Of a DNA stretch of 11,866 nucleotides, positions 6,216 through 11,866 are shown piece by piece. This stretch comes from Pseudomonadota bacterium (GTDB lineage: Bacteria > Pseudomonadota > Alphaproteobacteria > Acetobacterales > Acetobacteraceae): the NCBI GenBank assembly GCA_021785335.1, contig JAJYFW010000013.1, positions 1 through 11,866 on the forward strand, given 5' to 3'. A program made the translations under genes and the position numbers. The notes beneath the pieces are model-generated. The model was not told the origin of the DNA, searched no databases, and saw only the letters and a program-made list of their open reading frames with translations. Every line of letters starts with the position of its first letter. Position 1 is the first letter of the stretch.

Positions 6216-7639
6216 GCCGGGACAGTTTGAGCCGCAGGCAGGATCACGGCGCGATCGAGCACCGCGACACGCACGCAAGCGGCGATCAGGACCGCCAACA
6301 GCACGTAGAAATCGAGATTGATGATCTCCGGGGCCGAAATCAGCGCCCCCAGCACCGTGCCGGCGCACGCGGCGCGCGCCGCCTCGATCGTCCAGACCTC
6401 GCGGGCGCTGACCCTGGCGGCGCCGCTCTCAGCAACACGGCGGGCGCGGCGCAACAGCTTGGCCACGCGCAGCACGAACCAGAACACCAGCGCGGTGCCC
6501 CAGGCGCCCAACCCCGCGAGTGTGCCGGGCAGCAGGCTCGAAGAGCGGAAGCTGCCCCAACCGGCCCCGAACCCGAAGGTGGGAAACAGCGTCGCCAACG
6601 CATCGAGGTCCATGGTCGTGCGATCCGCGAAGCTCGACGACTGCTGCTTCGCCAGCGTCGAGGAATAGACCACCGACAGCGAGCGCCCGACGCTGGGCCT
6701 GAGGGTGATGACCACGCCCGCCGTCACCACCAGGCCGAGCACCAGCGGCACGCCGACGCGCAAGACACGGCGCGCGACCGTTGTCCTCTGGCGCAACACC
6801 GGAATCATCGCGCTGAAGGCGCCCCCCAGCACCAGCATTGCGATGCCGGTCGTCGAGGTCGAGATCACCATCGCGATCGCGCCGCCAACCAGCGTGAAGC
6901 GCGCCAGCCGAGAGGGAAAGCCGCGCAGCACCAGCCAGCCGCTCGCGAACACCAGGCCCGAGAGGTAGTGCGCGAGGTCGGACGGCTCGACGAACGAGCC
7001 GTTGATGCGCGGGACGAAGCCGATCGACTGGTTGTTGAGCAGGGCAAATCCCGGATTGTTGGAGATGTAGGGATAGGGAAACCAGACGCCGCCGATCCTG
7101 TGCGCGAACTGCCAGAAGGCGAACACGATCGCCAGCGCACCGCTCCAGAGATAGGCCTGGATCAGCTTCATGAGGTCGACCTCGCGGCGCGCGAGGTAGA
7201 GCGTGGCCGCGAGCAGCACAGAGCCATCCATCAACAGGTAGAAGCTCTGCGTCACGTTCCCCTGCCCCGGCACGAGCGGCACGGTGCCGGAGAATATGGT
7301 CTCCTTCTGCGGCCAGACCTGCACGGCGTGGGCGAACACCCGTGGCATTACATACGCCGACATCAGGCCATAGGCGACGGCCAGCAGATAGGGTTCCAGG
7401 GTACGCAGCGCCGTGCGCGCGCCCTCGAACTGCACGCCGAAGCCGAGCTGGAAAATGACGTAAAGGACGAACATCGCCGCCGGTGGCGCCATCGGCGGCA
7501 GGCCCAGCGACCCGATCACCATCGGCGTCGCGGCGCCGAAGACGCCCATGACGAAGATCAGCGCCAGCAGCCGCTCCGGCCGCGGAAACCACAGCACGCA
7601 GAGCGGCAGCAGGATGTAGCCGAACAACGTCACATGCAT
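6212..7639 (-). CDS. Wzy/O-antigen-ligase-like polysaccharide polymerase
   Basis: The protein has 475 residues with about ten to twelve hydrophobic segments (for example 5-20, 23-44, 53-69, 83-99, 137-150, 162-178, 222-238, 248-274, 294-313, 372-392, 424-459). It matches the Wzy/WaaL pattern: Arg211 in PRINGSFVEPSDLAHYL, then a large periplasmic loop at about 318-370 with SFADRTTMD and GFGAGWGSFRSSSLLPG. Such proteins join lipid-linked repeat units at the periplasmic face of the inner membrane. Sequence drift in the family is high, so polymerase is preferred over ligase because of the adjacent Wzc-like gene and the absence of lipopolysaccharide core genes. The ATG at 7637-7639 has GAGGG nine bases upstream. 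The gene lies 49 bp after the kinase gene and overlaps the next glycosyltransferase start by four bases. Confidence 0.87.
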   Translation of the reverse strand: MHVTLFGYILLPLCVLWFPRPERLLALIFVMGVFGAATPMVIGSLGLPPMAPPAAMFVLYVIFQLGFGVQFEGARTALRTLEPYLLAVAYGLMSAYVMPRVFAHAVQVWPQKETIFSGTVPLVPGQGNVTQSFYLLMDGSVLLAATLYLARREVDLMKLIQAYLWSGALAIVFAFWQFAHRIGGVWFPYPYISNNPGFALLNNQSIGFVPRINGSFVEPSDLAHYLSGLVFASGWLVLRGFPSRLARFTLVGGAIAMVISTSTTGIAMLVLGGAFSAMIPVLRQRTTVARRVLRVGVPLVLGLVVTAGVVITLRPSVGRSLSVVYSSTLAKQQSSSFADRTTMDLDALATLFPTFGFGAGWGSFRSSSLLPGTLAGLGAWGTALVFWFVLRVAKLLRRARRVAESGAARVSAREVWTIEAARAACAGTVLGALISAPEIINLDFYVLLAVLIAACVRVAVLDRAVILPAAQTVPA

Positions 7640-7688
7640 CGGGGCCCGCCCTCAGTCCCGTGCCCAGCCGGTCGCTTTGGGCCGATGG

Positions 7689-9929
7689 TTATTGGTAGTA
7701 GCTGCCGTAGTTCCGGTAGAGATAGGCGTGGCTGCCCTCGTTGGCGGTCAGCGCGCGCAGATCTGCCTGGGTCAGCACCGTTCCGGCGACCCTCGTGCCG
7801 AAGCCGCGCAGCATCTTGAGTGCGCCAGAGACCATGGTGCGCGGCGTGTCGCGCCACTTCACCACCATGACCGTCGCGTCCGCGACCGTCGCCAGCACCC
7901 GCGCATCGACGAAGGCGAGCACCGGCGGCGCGTCGATCACGACGAGGTCGTAACGGGTACGCGCCGCGTCCACCAGGCCGCGCAGCGCGTCGGAGGTCAC
8001 GAGATCCTGGACGTTGTTGCCGTTGCCCTCGGCCGGAATGATGTCGAGCTGCGTCACGTCGTCGCGCTGGATCAGCCGGTCGAGCATCGCGTCATGGTCG
8101 CCGCCGGTGCCGACCAGCGCGTTGAGGCTGGACTGCACGGTGATGCCCGCGGTGCGCGCGACCGAGGGCCGGCGCAGGTCGGCGTCGATCAGCAGGCTGC
8201 GCCCGCCGGCGAGCGCCACCGAGCGCGCGAGCGAGACGGCGAAGAAGGTTTTCCCCTCGCGCGGCAGGGCTGAGGTGATGAGCACGACGCGCGGGTGCCC
8301 GGCGGCATCGGACATCAACAGCGAGCCGCGCACCGCGTTGATCGCCTCGACATAGGGGGAGCGCTGCTCCTCCATCGCCAGCGCCGCCTCCGGCTTGCGC
8401 GCCACCGGCAGGAATCCGATCGTAGGCAGGCCGGTCTCTTCCTCGAGCTGCTCTGCGCTGCGGAAGCCGCGCTCCAGCCGCTCGCGCAGGAAGGCGGCAA
8501 CGACACCGAGCACGATGGCCGCGAGCGCCGCGATCATCCCATACTCCATGCGCGTCGGCGGCGCCGGCGAGAGCGGCACGGCGGCGAGCGAGATCAGCTC
8601 CGCGTCCGGCTGCTGGATGTTGCGCTCGTTGCTGGTCTGCTCGGCCTTGTTCAGAGTGTCTATGTACACGCGCCGCGCCGCGGTTGCCTCGCTCTCCAGC
8701 GCGCGCAGCTCGATCTCCGCCTTGTTCTGCTGCGCGACGCGCGACTCGGCCGCCGCCAGGCGCCTCTTCAGCGAGGTCTCGCGCGCCGCCGCCGCCTCGG
8801 CCTCGGTACGGATCGAGCCGACGATCTTGCCGATCTCGGTGTTGATGCGCGCGCCGATCGCCGCCTCCTGCGCGCGCAGCGCCACCAGCTGCGGGCTGGC
8901 CGCGAGCTGGGTCGTGCGCAGATCGGCGATGCGCGCGGCGATCTCCGCCTGCTGCGCCAGCAGGCGTTGAATCAGCGGAGAGGCGACCACCTCCGGTACG
9001 CTGTTGAGGTCGCCATGCCCTTTCTGCGCCGCCTCGATCTGGGCGAGGCTGGTCTGCTTCTGCACCCGCTCGCTGGTCGCCCTGACGAGCAGCCCGTTGA
9101 TCTGCGCCAGCTGCTGGCCCGCCACCGTCACGCGCCCCTGGTTGTTCCCGGTGGTGGAGCGGTCGGCGATCAGCCCGTGCGCCTCGCGGAAATTGGCGAT
9201 CGCCGCCTCGGCCGCCTTCAGCTTGTCTTGCAGCGGCGCGACACGCTCGGCTAGCCAAGCATCCGCACGGGTTATCGCGCGTTCCTTAAGAGCGCGGTTG
9301 AAGTTCAGATAGACGTGCGCATACGTGTTCGCGATGCGCGCGGCGAGGACAGGGTCCAGGGCCCGGACCTGGATACCGATGACATAGGAGCGGCCGTCGT
9401 TGATGACGGAAAGTTTGTTGTTAAGCAGGATGCTGGCAGCCAACTGGGTCCGCTGGGCCGTCGTCAGCACCGGATGCGGCCGCGGCTTGTATCCCAGCAG
9501 GCTGGCCACGCGCTGGGTCAGGCGGTGCAGCAGGCCCGGCGGGCCGTCGATCGCGTTCTTGAACTCGGGCGTTTGGGCTAAGTCCAGCTGGCTAGCTACC
9601 TGCTCGGCCAGCGCCGGCGAACGGATGATGTCGACCTGGGTGAGCACCTGCACGGCATCGGACTGCAGCGCGCCGGCCGAGATCGCCTGCAGATCGGAGA
9701 GCGTGTTCTTGCGGGTATCGACCAGCACCAGCGCGCGCGTCTCGTACTGCGGCACGATGCGCATGATGAACATGATACCCGCCGCCAGCACCAGCGAGGC
9801 GACGACGGCGAAGGTGATCTTCCGCCGCCGCAGCACGTCGAACACCATCCACGGCGAAACGGAATCGATCGCGCGCAGCGGCCTGGTGCTTTCGGGGACC
9901 GGCAGTTCGCCGGGATGGGTAACCGACAT
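7689..9929 (-). CDS. Wzc/GumC-type polysaccharide co-polymerase with tyrosine autokinase domain
   Basis: The protein has 746 residues, the usual length of fused Wzz-BY-kinase proteins. Transmembrane helix 1 lies at about 39-56 and helix 2 at about 464-481, enclosing a periplasmic region of some 400 residues with long coiled-coil stretches (about 225-300 and 320-440). The cytoplasmic kinase has Walker A SALPREGKT at 553-561, Walker A' LLIDADLRRP at 579-588 and Walker B LVVIDAPP at 662-669. The tail carries Tyr736, 738, 741, 744 and 745, the tyrosine cluster that is autophosphorylated in this family. The protein forms an inner-membrane oligomer that sets chain length and couples synthesis to export. 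Arg557 replaces the glycine more usual in PGEGK. The ATG at 9927-9929 has only a distant GGAG. It is the first gene of the operon with the polymerase and two GT4 enzymes, behind a divergent regulatory region. Confidence 0.95.
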   Translation of the reverse strand: MSVTHPGELPVPESTRPLRAIDSVSPWMVFDVLRRRKITFAVVASLVLAAGIMFIMRIVPQYETRALVLVDTRKNTLSDLQAISAGALQSDAVQVLTQVDIIRSPALAEQVASQLDLAQTPEFKNAIDGPPGLLHRLTQRVASLLGYKPRPHPVLTTAQRTQLAASILLNNKLSVINDGRSYVIGIQVRALDPVLAARIANTYAHVYLNFNRALKERAITRADAWLAERVAPLQDKLKAAEAAIANFREAHGLIADRSTTGNNQGRVTVAGQQLAQINGLLVRATSERVQKQTSLAQIEAAQKGHGDLNSVPEVVASPLIQRLLAQQAEIAARIADLRTTQLAASPQLVALRAQEAAIGARINTEIGKIVGSIRTEAEAAAARETSLKRRLAAAESRVAQQNKAEIELRALESEATAARRVYIDTLNKAEQTSNERNIQQPDAELISLAAVPLSPAPPTRMEYGMIAALAAIVLGVVAAFLRERLERGFRSAEQLEEETGLPTIGFLPVARKPEAALAMEEQRSPYVEAINAVRGSLLMSDAAGHPRVVLITSALPREGKTFFAVSLARSVALAGGRSLLIDADLRRPSVARTAGITVQSSLNALVGTGGDHDAMLDRLIQRDDVTQLDIIPAEGNGNNVQDLVTSDALRGLVDAARTRYDLVVIDAPPVLAFVDARVLATVADATVMVVKWRDTPRTMVSGALKMLRGFGTRVAGTVLTQADLRALTANEGSHAYLYRNYGSYYQ

Positions 9930-9974
9930 TAGCCGAACCGGGCTCCGCCGCGACCTTCAGGCAATCCGCGCCGC

Positions 9975-10015
9975 GGCCATGCGGAAGCCCCGCACGGGCC
10001 GGGTTCCGGGTGGCC
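9975..10015 (-). promoter_or_regulatory. Stem-loop in the leader of the wzc-like operon
   Basis: GGCCA (9975-9979) pairs with TGGCC (10011-10015), CGGAA (9982-9986) with TTCCG (10004-10008) and CCC (9988-9990) with GGG (10001-10003). That gives thirteen pairs with one internal loop, one bulged base and a ten-base terminal loop. It ends 45 bp before the ATG at 9929. No T tract follows in the minus direction, so it is not a simple terminator. Its role as a leader structure is inferred. Confidence 0.5.
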
Positions 10016-10131
10016 ATGCAAGGGGCACGACGGCGGACGCAACGCTGGCAACTTCTTCACCCCCTCGCTACCGCCGGTCACCGCGTCTCCCCCATGGGCC
10101 GCGCTCGGGGACTGGCCAAATCTCCTTGGTC

Positions 10132-10147
10132 GGCACCCGGCGTTCCA
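10132..10147 (-). promoter_or_regulatory. Candidate sigma-54 promoter, proximal copy
   Basis: On the minus strand the sequence is TGGAACGCCGGGTGCC. It keeps the invariant GG of the -24 element and GC of the -12 element at the correct spacing, against consensus TGGCACG-N4-TTGCW. It is weaker than the distal copy because the -12 part reads GTGCC. Transcription would start near 10121. Confidence 0.4.
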
Positions 10148-10155
10148 TGGAGCGC

Positions 10156-10171
10156 AGCAACCGGCGTTCCA
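10156..10171 (-). promoter_or_regulatory. Candidate sigma-54 promoter, distal copy
   Basis: On the minus strand the sequence is TGGAACGCCGGTTGCT. It differs from the sigma-54 consensus TGGCACG-N4-TTGCW at a single base (C to A in the -24 element), with correct spacing between GG and GC. The predicted start is near 10145, giving a leader of about 216 nt before the wzc-like ATG. The orientation and position suit that operon. The match is by eye, and an alternative reading is a repeated operator site. Confidence 0.5.
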
Positions 10172-10188
10172 CTAAACAGCGATTCGCC

Positions 10189-10201
10189 GATTCGGGGAAT
10201 C
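10189..10201. promoter_or_regulatory. Short palindrome GATTC-GGG-GAATC
   Basis: A perfect five-base inverted repeat with a three-base centre lies between the candidate sigma-54 elements and the beta-barrel start. A further GATTCG copy sits just to its left (10181-10186). It is placed where a regulator controlling either divergent gene could bind. It is too short to assign to a family. Confidence 0.3.
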
Positions 10202-10244
10202 ATCGCATTTTCCCTTGGGTTCGCATTGGGCGTGGGGGCTGCGC

Positions 10245-11561
10245 GTGAGGCGGCGGCGGATTTTCCGAAATTCTCGTCGCAATTCGCGACGCAGACTGCG
10301 GGCTGCCCTTTTGGGCTCCGGCGGCGTCGCAGCCCTCGGTTTCCTCCTCACCGGTGCCCGCGCCCAGTACATCAGCGAGTTGTTCCCCCAAGGCCTCTTC
10401 GGCCCGGGCGACAACATCGGCGTCACCGTCCAGACCCGTGCCCGCCCGGAAACCGACTACCAGGGCATGCGGGCAGGCGGCTTCCTGATCCAGCCGCGCC
10501 TTGGCGAGGGGGTCGGCTACGACAACAACACCACGGGCGCCACGCCCGGCAAGGGTTCCGCCCTCTTCAACACCACTGCCTCCGTTGCCCTGAACTCCCT
10601 GTGGTCGCGCAACGCGCTGGGCGCCTATTTCTCCGTGAACGATTACCGCTACCCGGCCCAGACGCGACAGGACTACACGGACTGGACCGCGGCCATCGGC
10701 GGCGCCCTCGATATCGGGCGCGACCGCATCACTGCGGGCTACTCGCACCTATCTCTCAACCAGACCGCCCGCACCCTCGACTCGCCGCAGCTCGACGCAC
10801 CCGGCGCCTTCACCGTGGATTCGGTGCGCACCGACGCCACTCTCCATTCCGGCCGCTTCACATTCATCCCAGCCTTCACCATCAGCGACTACCGTTTCCA
10901 GAACGTGAGCATCGCCGGCGTGCCTGCGTCCCAGGCGCTGCGCGACCGTGTCGAATTCCAGTCCTCGCTCACCCTGCGCTACGAGGTGGCCCCCCTGCGC
11001 AGCGTGGTGCTCGCGCTGCGCGAGACGGAGATCCGCCATACCGCGGCTCCCGCCGGCGTGCCCAGCACCGACAGCCACGGCGTGACGGTGCTGGCCGGCT
11101 TCAACCTGGCCACCTCCGCGGTCTGGAACATCAGCGCGCTCGCCGGCGTGCAGGCCCGCAGTTACGCTAGCTCCGCCTACGGCAGCGACGTCGCACCCGT
11201 AGCCGAGGTCAGGATCGTCTGGCAGCCCACGGGCCTGACCACCTTCACCGGCACGCTCGACCGCCGCATCGAGGACGCCGCGGAGGAAGGCTTCGTCAGT
11301 TACACCCTGACCAGCGCTCGCCTTTCCGTCGATCACGAACTGCGGCGCGATGTGCTGCTCGGCGCCAACGCGACCTACGACAATCTCGCCTACCATCACG
11401 GCGGCGGCACCGCCGTCTTCGCCGGCGGCGGCGCCTCGGTGACCTGGCTGACCAACCGCCACCTCCACATCGTCGGTAGTTTCGATCACGTTTCGAAAAC
11501 CGCGCGTGGCGGCAACTACGACGACAACATCCTGATGGTACGATTTAACTTCGGGCTTTAG
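10245..11561 (+). CDS. Outer-membrane beta-barrel protein, BBP2-type (putative beta-barrel porin 2)
   Basis: The protein has 438 residues from the GTG start. A strongly basic n-region (about residues 2-19, rich in Arg) leads into a hydrophobic core (20-36) and a signal-peptidase site ARA-Q at 38-41. The rest shows alternating polar and hydrophobic beta strands with frequent aromatic residues, for example TASVALNSLW, DRITAGYSHLSL, HSGRFTFIPAFTIS and LRYEVAPLRSVVLALRETEI, and ends with a strand LMVRFNFGL. This is the pattern of the BBP2 (PF10082-like) barrels often found in exopolysaccharide loci. I chose GTG at 10245 because GGGGG lies six bases upstream and the signal peptide is then normal; a TTG at 10215 would add ten residues with no visible ribosome-binding site. 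Divergence from the wzc-like gene suggests a role in polysaccharide export or surface attachment, which is inference. Confidence 0.85.
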   Translation: MRRRRIFRNSRRNSRRRLRAALLGSGGVAALGFLLTGARAQYISELFPQGLFGPGDNIGVTVQTRARPETDYQGMRAGGFLIQPRLGEGVGYDNNTTGATPGKGSALFNTTASVALNSLWSRNALGAYFSVNDYRYPAQTRQDYTDWTAAIGGALDIGRDRITAGYSHLSLNQTARTLDSPQLDAPGAFTVDSVRTDATLHSGRFTFIPAFTISDYRFQNVSIAGVPASQALRDRVEFQSSLTLRYEVAPLRSVVLALRETEIRHTAAPAGVPSTDSHGVTVLAGFNLATSAVWNISALAGVQARSYASSAYGSDVAPVAEVRIVWQPTGLTTFTGTLDRRIEDAAEEGFVSYTLTSARLSVDHELRRDVLLGANATYDNLAYHHGGGTAVFAGGGASVTWLTNRHLHIVGSFDHVSKTARGGNYDDNILMVRFNFGL

Positions 11562-11585
11562 CCGCCACTTCTCCACGTGGCCCGC

Positions 11586-11606
11586 TCGCGGCGAACCCTG
11601 CCGCGA
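11586..11606. terminator. Inverted repeat between convergent genes
   Basis: TCGCGGC (11586-11592) and GCCGCGA (11600-11606) form a perfect seven-pair stem with a seven-base loop in the 85-bp gap between the barrel gene and the oxidase gene. There is no T tract on either side, so it could be a weak bidirectional terminator or an mRNA 3'-end stabiliser. The placement is what supports the call. Confidence 0.4.
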
Positions 11607-11646
11607 ACTCAGGCTGGCGACGCTGGTCCCGGCTGGGGCTCGCCGC

Positions 11647-11866
11647 TCAGAAGACCTTGCCGGGATTGAGAATGCCCTTGGGGTCGAACGCCACCTTGAG
11701 CCGGCGCATCGCCTCCATCTCCGCGGGCGAGCGTGTGTAGCCGAGATATGGCTTCTTCAGGATGCCGATCCCGTGCTCGGCCGAGACCGAGCCGCCAACC
11801 GCCTTGACGCAGCCATAGACCGCGGCGTCGATCGCCTTCTTGCCCGGCCCGTCCTCCTGCAGCCGC
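11647..11866 (-). CDS. FAD-linked oxidase, C-terminal fragment (glycolate oxidase GlcD / D-lactate dehydrogenase type)
   Basis: Only the last 72 codons are in the window; the gene continues past the right edge. The visible part contains GGSVSAEHGIG followed by KKPYLGY and ends with FDPKGILNPGKVF and a TGA at 11647-11649. These are the C-terminal hallmarks of the FAD-linked oxidase C-terminal domain (PF02913) in GlcD-like, D-lactate and D-2-hydroxyglutarate dehydrogenases; the His in SAEHGIG belongs to the active-site region. Such enzymes oxidise 2-hydroxy acids using FAD. The gene converges with the beta-barrel gene and has no evident link to polysaccharide synthesis, so it marks the right border of the locus. 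The precise substrate cannot be told from this fragment. Confidence 0.92.
   Translation of the reverse strand, partial: RLQEDGPGKKAIDAAVYGCVKAVGGSVSAEHGIGILKKPYLGYTRSPAEMEAMRRLKVAFDPKGILNPGKVF

Larger units (their letters stand above)
9930..10244. other. Divergent regulatory region between the wzc-like gene and the beta-barrel gene
   Basis: These 315 bp hold no convincing gene. From right to left there is an AT-richer patch with a GATTC-GGG-GAATC palindrome (10189-10201), two 14-bp direct repeats that form sigma-54-like elements on the minus strand (10156-10171 and 10132-10147), and a long imperfect stem-loop (9975-10015) in the leader of the wzc-like gene. I saw no good sigma-70 pair for either direction. 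Confidence 0.65.

Noticed and set aside
6227..7819. Plus-strand open frame of 530 codons opposite the polymerase gene
   Set aside because: The product is almost entirely charged and polar, as expected from the antisense of a membrane protein. No motif or ribosome-binding site supports it.
10180..10195. Two adjacent CGATTCG units as a possible iteron
   Set aside because: There are only two seven-base copies in a small stretch, with no replication gene nearby. They are more simply part of the palindrome noted in the regulatory region.
10010..11170. Plus-strand frame of 386 codons overlapping the beta-barrel gene, with a short hydrophobic stretch near its start
   Set aside because: The hydrophobic run (around 10195-10255) has no proper cleavage context, and the rest is Arg/Pro/His-rich shadow of the barrel gene. 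I considered a frameshift in the barrel N-terminus, but the GTG start already gives a complete signal peptide.
10749..11576. Minus-strand frame of 275 codons opposite the barrel gene
   Set aside because: It is Gly/Ala/Val-rich shadow coding with no recognisable domain. The plus frame has a signal peptide and beta-strand periodicity.

Overview
The window is a high-GC stretch (third codon positions almost all G or C, with long antisense shadow frames everywhere) from a Gram-negative bacterium. Composition, the outer-membrane beta-barrel protein and the style of the proteins suggest an alphaproteobacterium, possibly Acetobacteraceae/Rhodospirillales. This placement is inference; no marker gene is present. 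Almost all of the window is an exopolysaccharide or capsule biosynthesis and export locus.

Right half, reading leftward on the minus strand from about 9929: a Wzc/GumC-type chain-length regulator fused to a tyrosine autokinase, a Wzy/O-antigen-ligase-like membrane polymerase, and two GT4-fold glycosyltransferases. Tight spacing (49 bp, a 4-bp GTGA overlap, 43 bp) indicates one operon. The 315-bp divergent region upstream (9930-10244) carries two 24-bp-spaced direct repeats that read, on the minus strand, as sigma-54 type -24/-12 elements, and a strong imperfect stem-loop in the predicted wzc-like leader. In the opposite direction lies an outer-membrane beta-barrel protein of the BBP2 type, a candidate surface partner of the same export system. 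At the far right is the 3' end of a FAD-linked oxidase (glycolate oxidase GlcD/D-lactate dehydrogenase type), convergent with the barrel gene and unrelated to the sugar pathway.

Left half: a plus-strand family 2 glycosyltransferase (3065-3973) sits alone between minus-strand genes, convergent with the second GT4 gene and divergent from another GT2 gene (1976-2821). The 243-bp divergent gap holds a terminator-like hairpin pointing rightward. Further left, a well-formed sigma-70 type promoter (TTGACA, 18 bp, GATAAT) precedes a translationally coupled trio: an FkbM-family methyltransferase with an N-terminal coiled-coil extension, a NeuD/PglD-type sugar acyltransferase, and a glycosyltransferase whose first 20 residues only are inside the window.

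Together the genes can build a decorated polysaccharide: glycosyltransferases assemble the repeat unit, the FkbM protein methylates and the NeuD-like protein acylates it or a precursor, the Wzy-like protein polymerises it, and the Wzc-like kinase controls length and export. The initiating phosphoglycosyltransferase, the Wzx flippase and a Wza/GumB outer-membrane lipoprotein are not in the window and presumably lie nearby. I saw no insertion sequence, CRISPR array, tRNA or rRNA. The main unusual points are the candidate tandem sigma-54 promoters, the leader hairpin, and a 21-bp in-frame tandem duplication that adds a heptad to the FkbM coiled coil.
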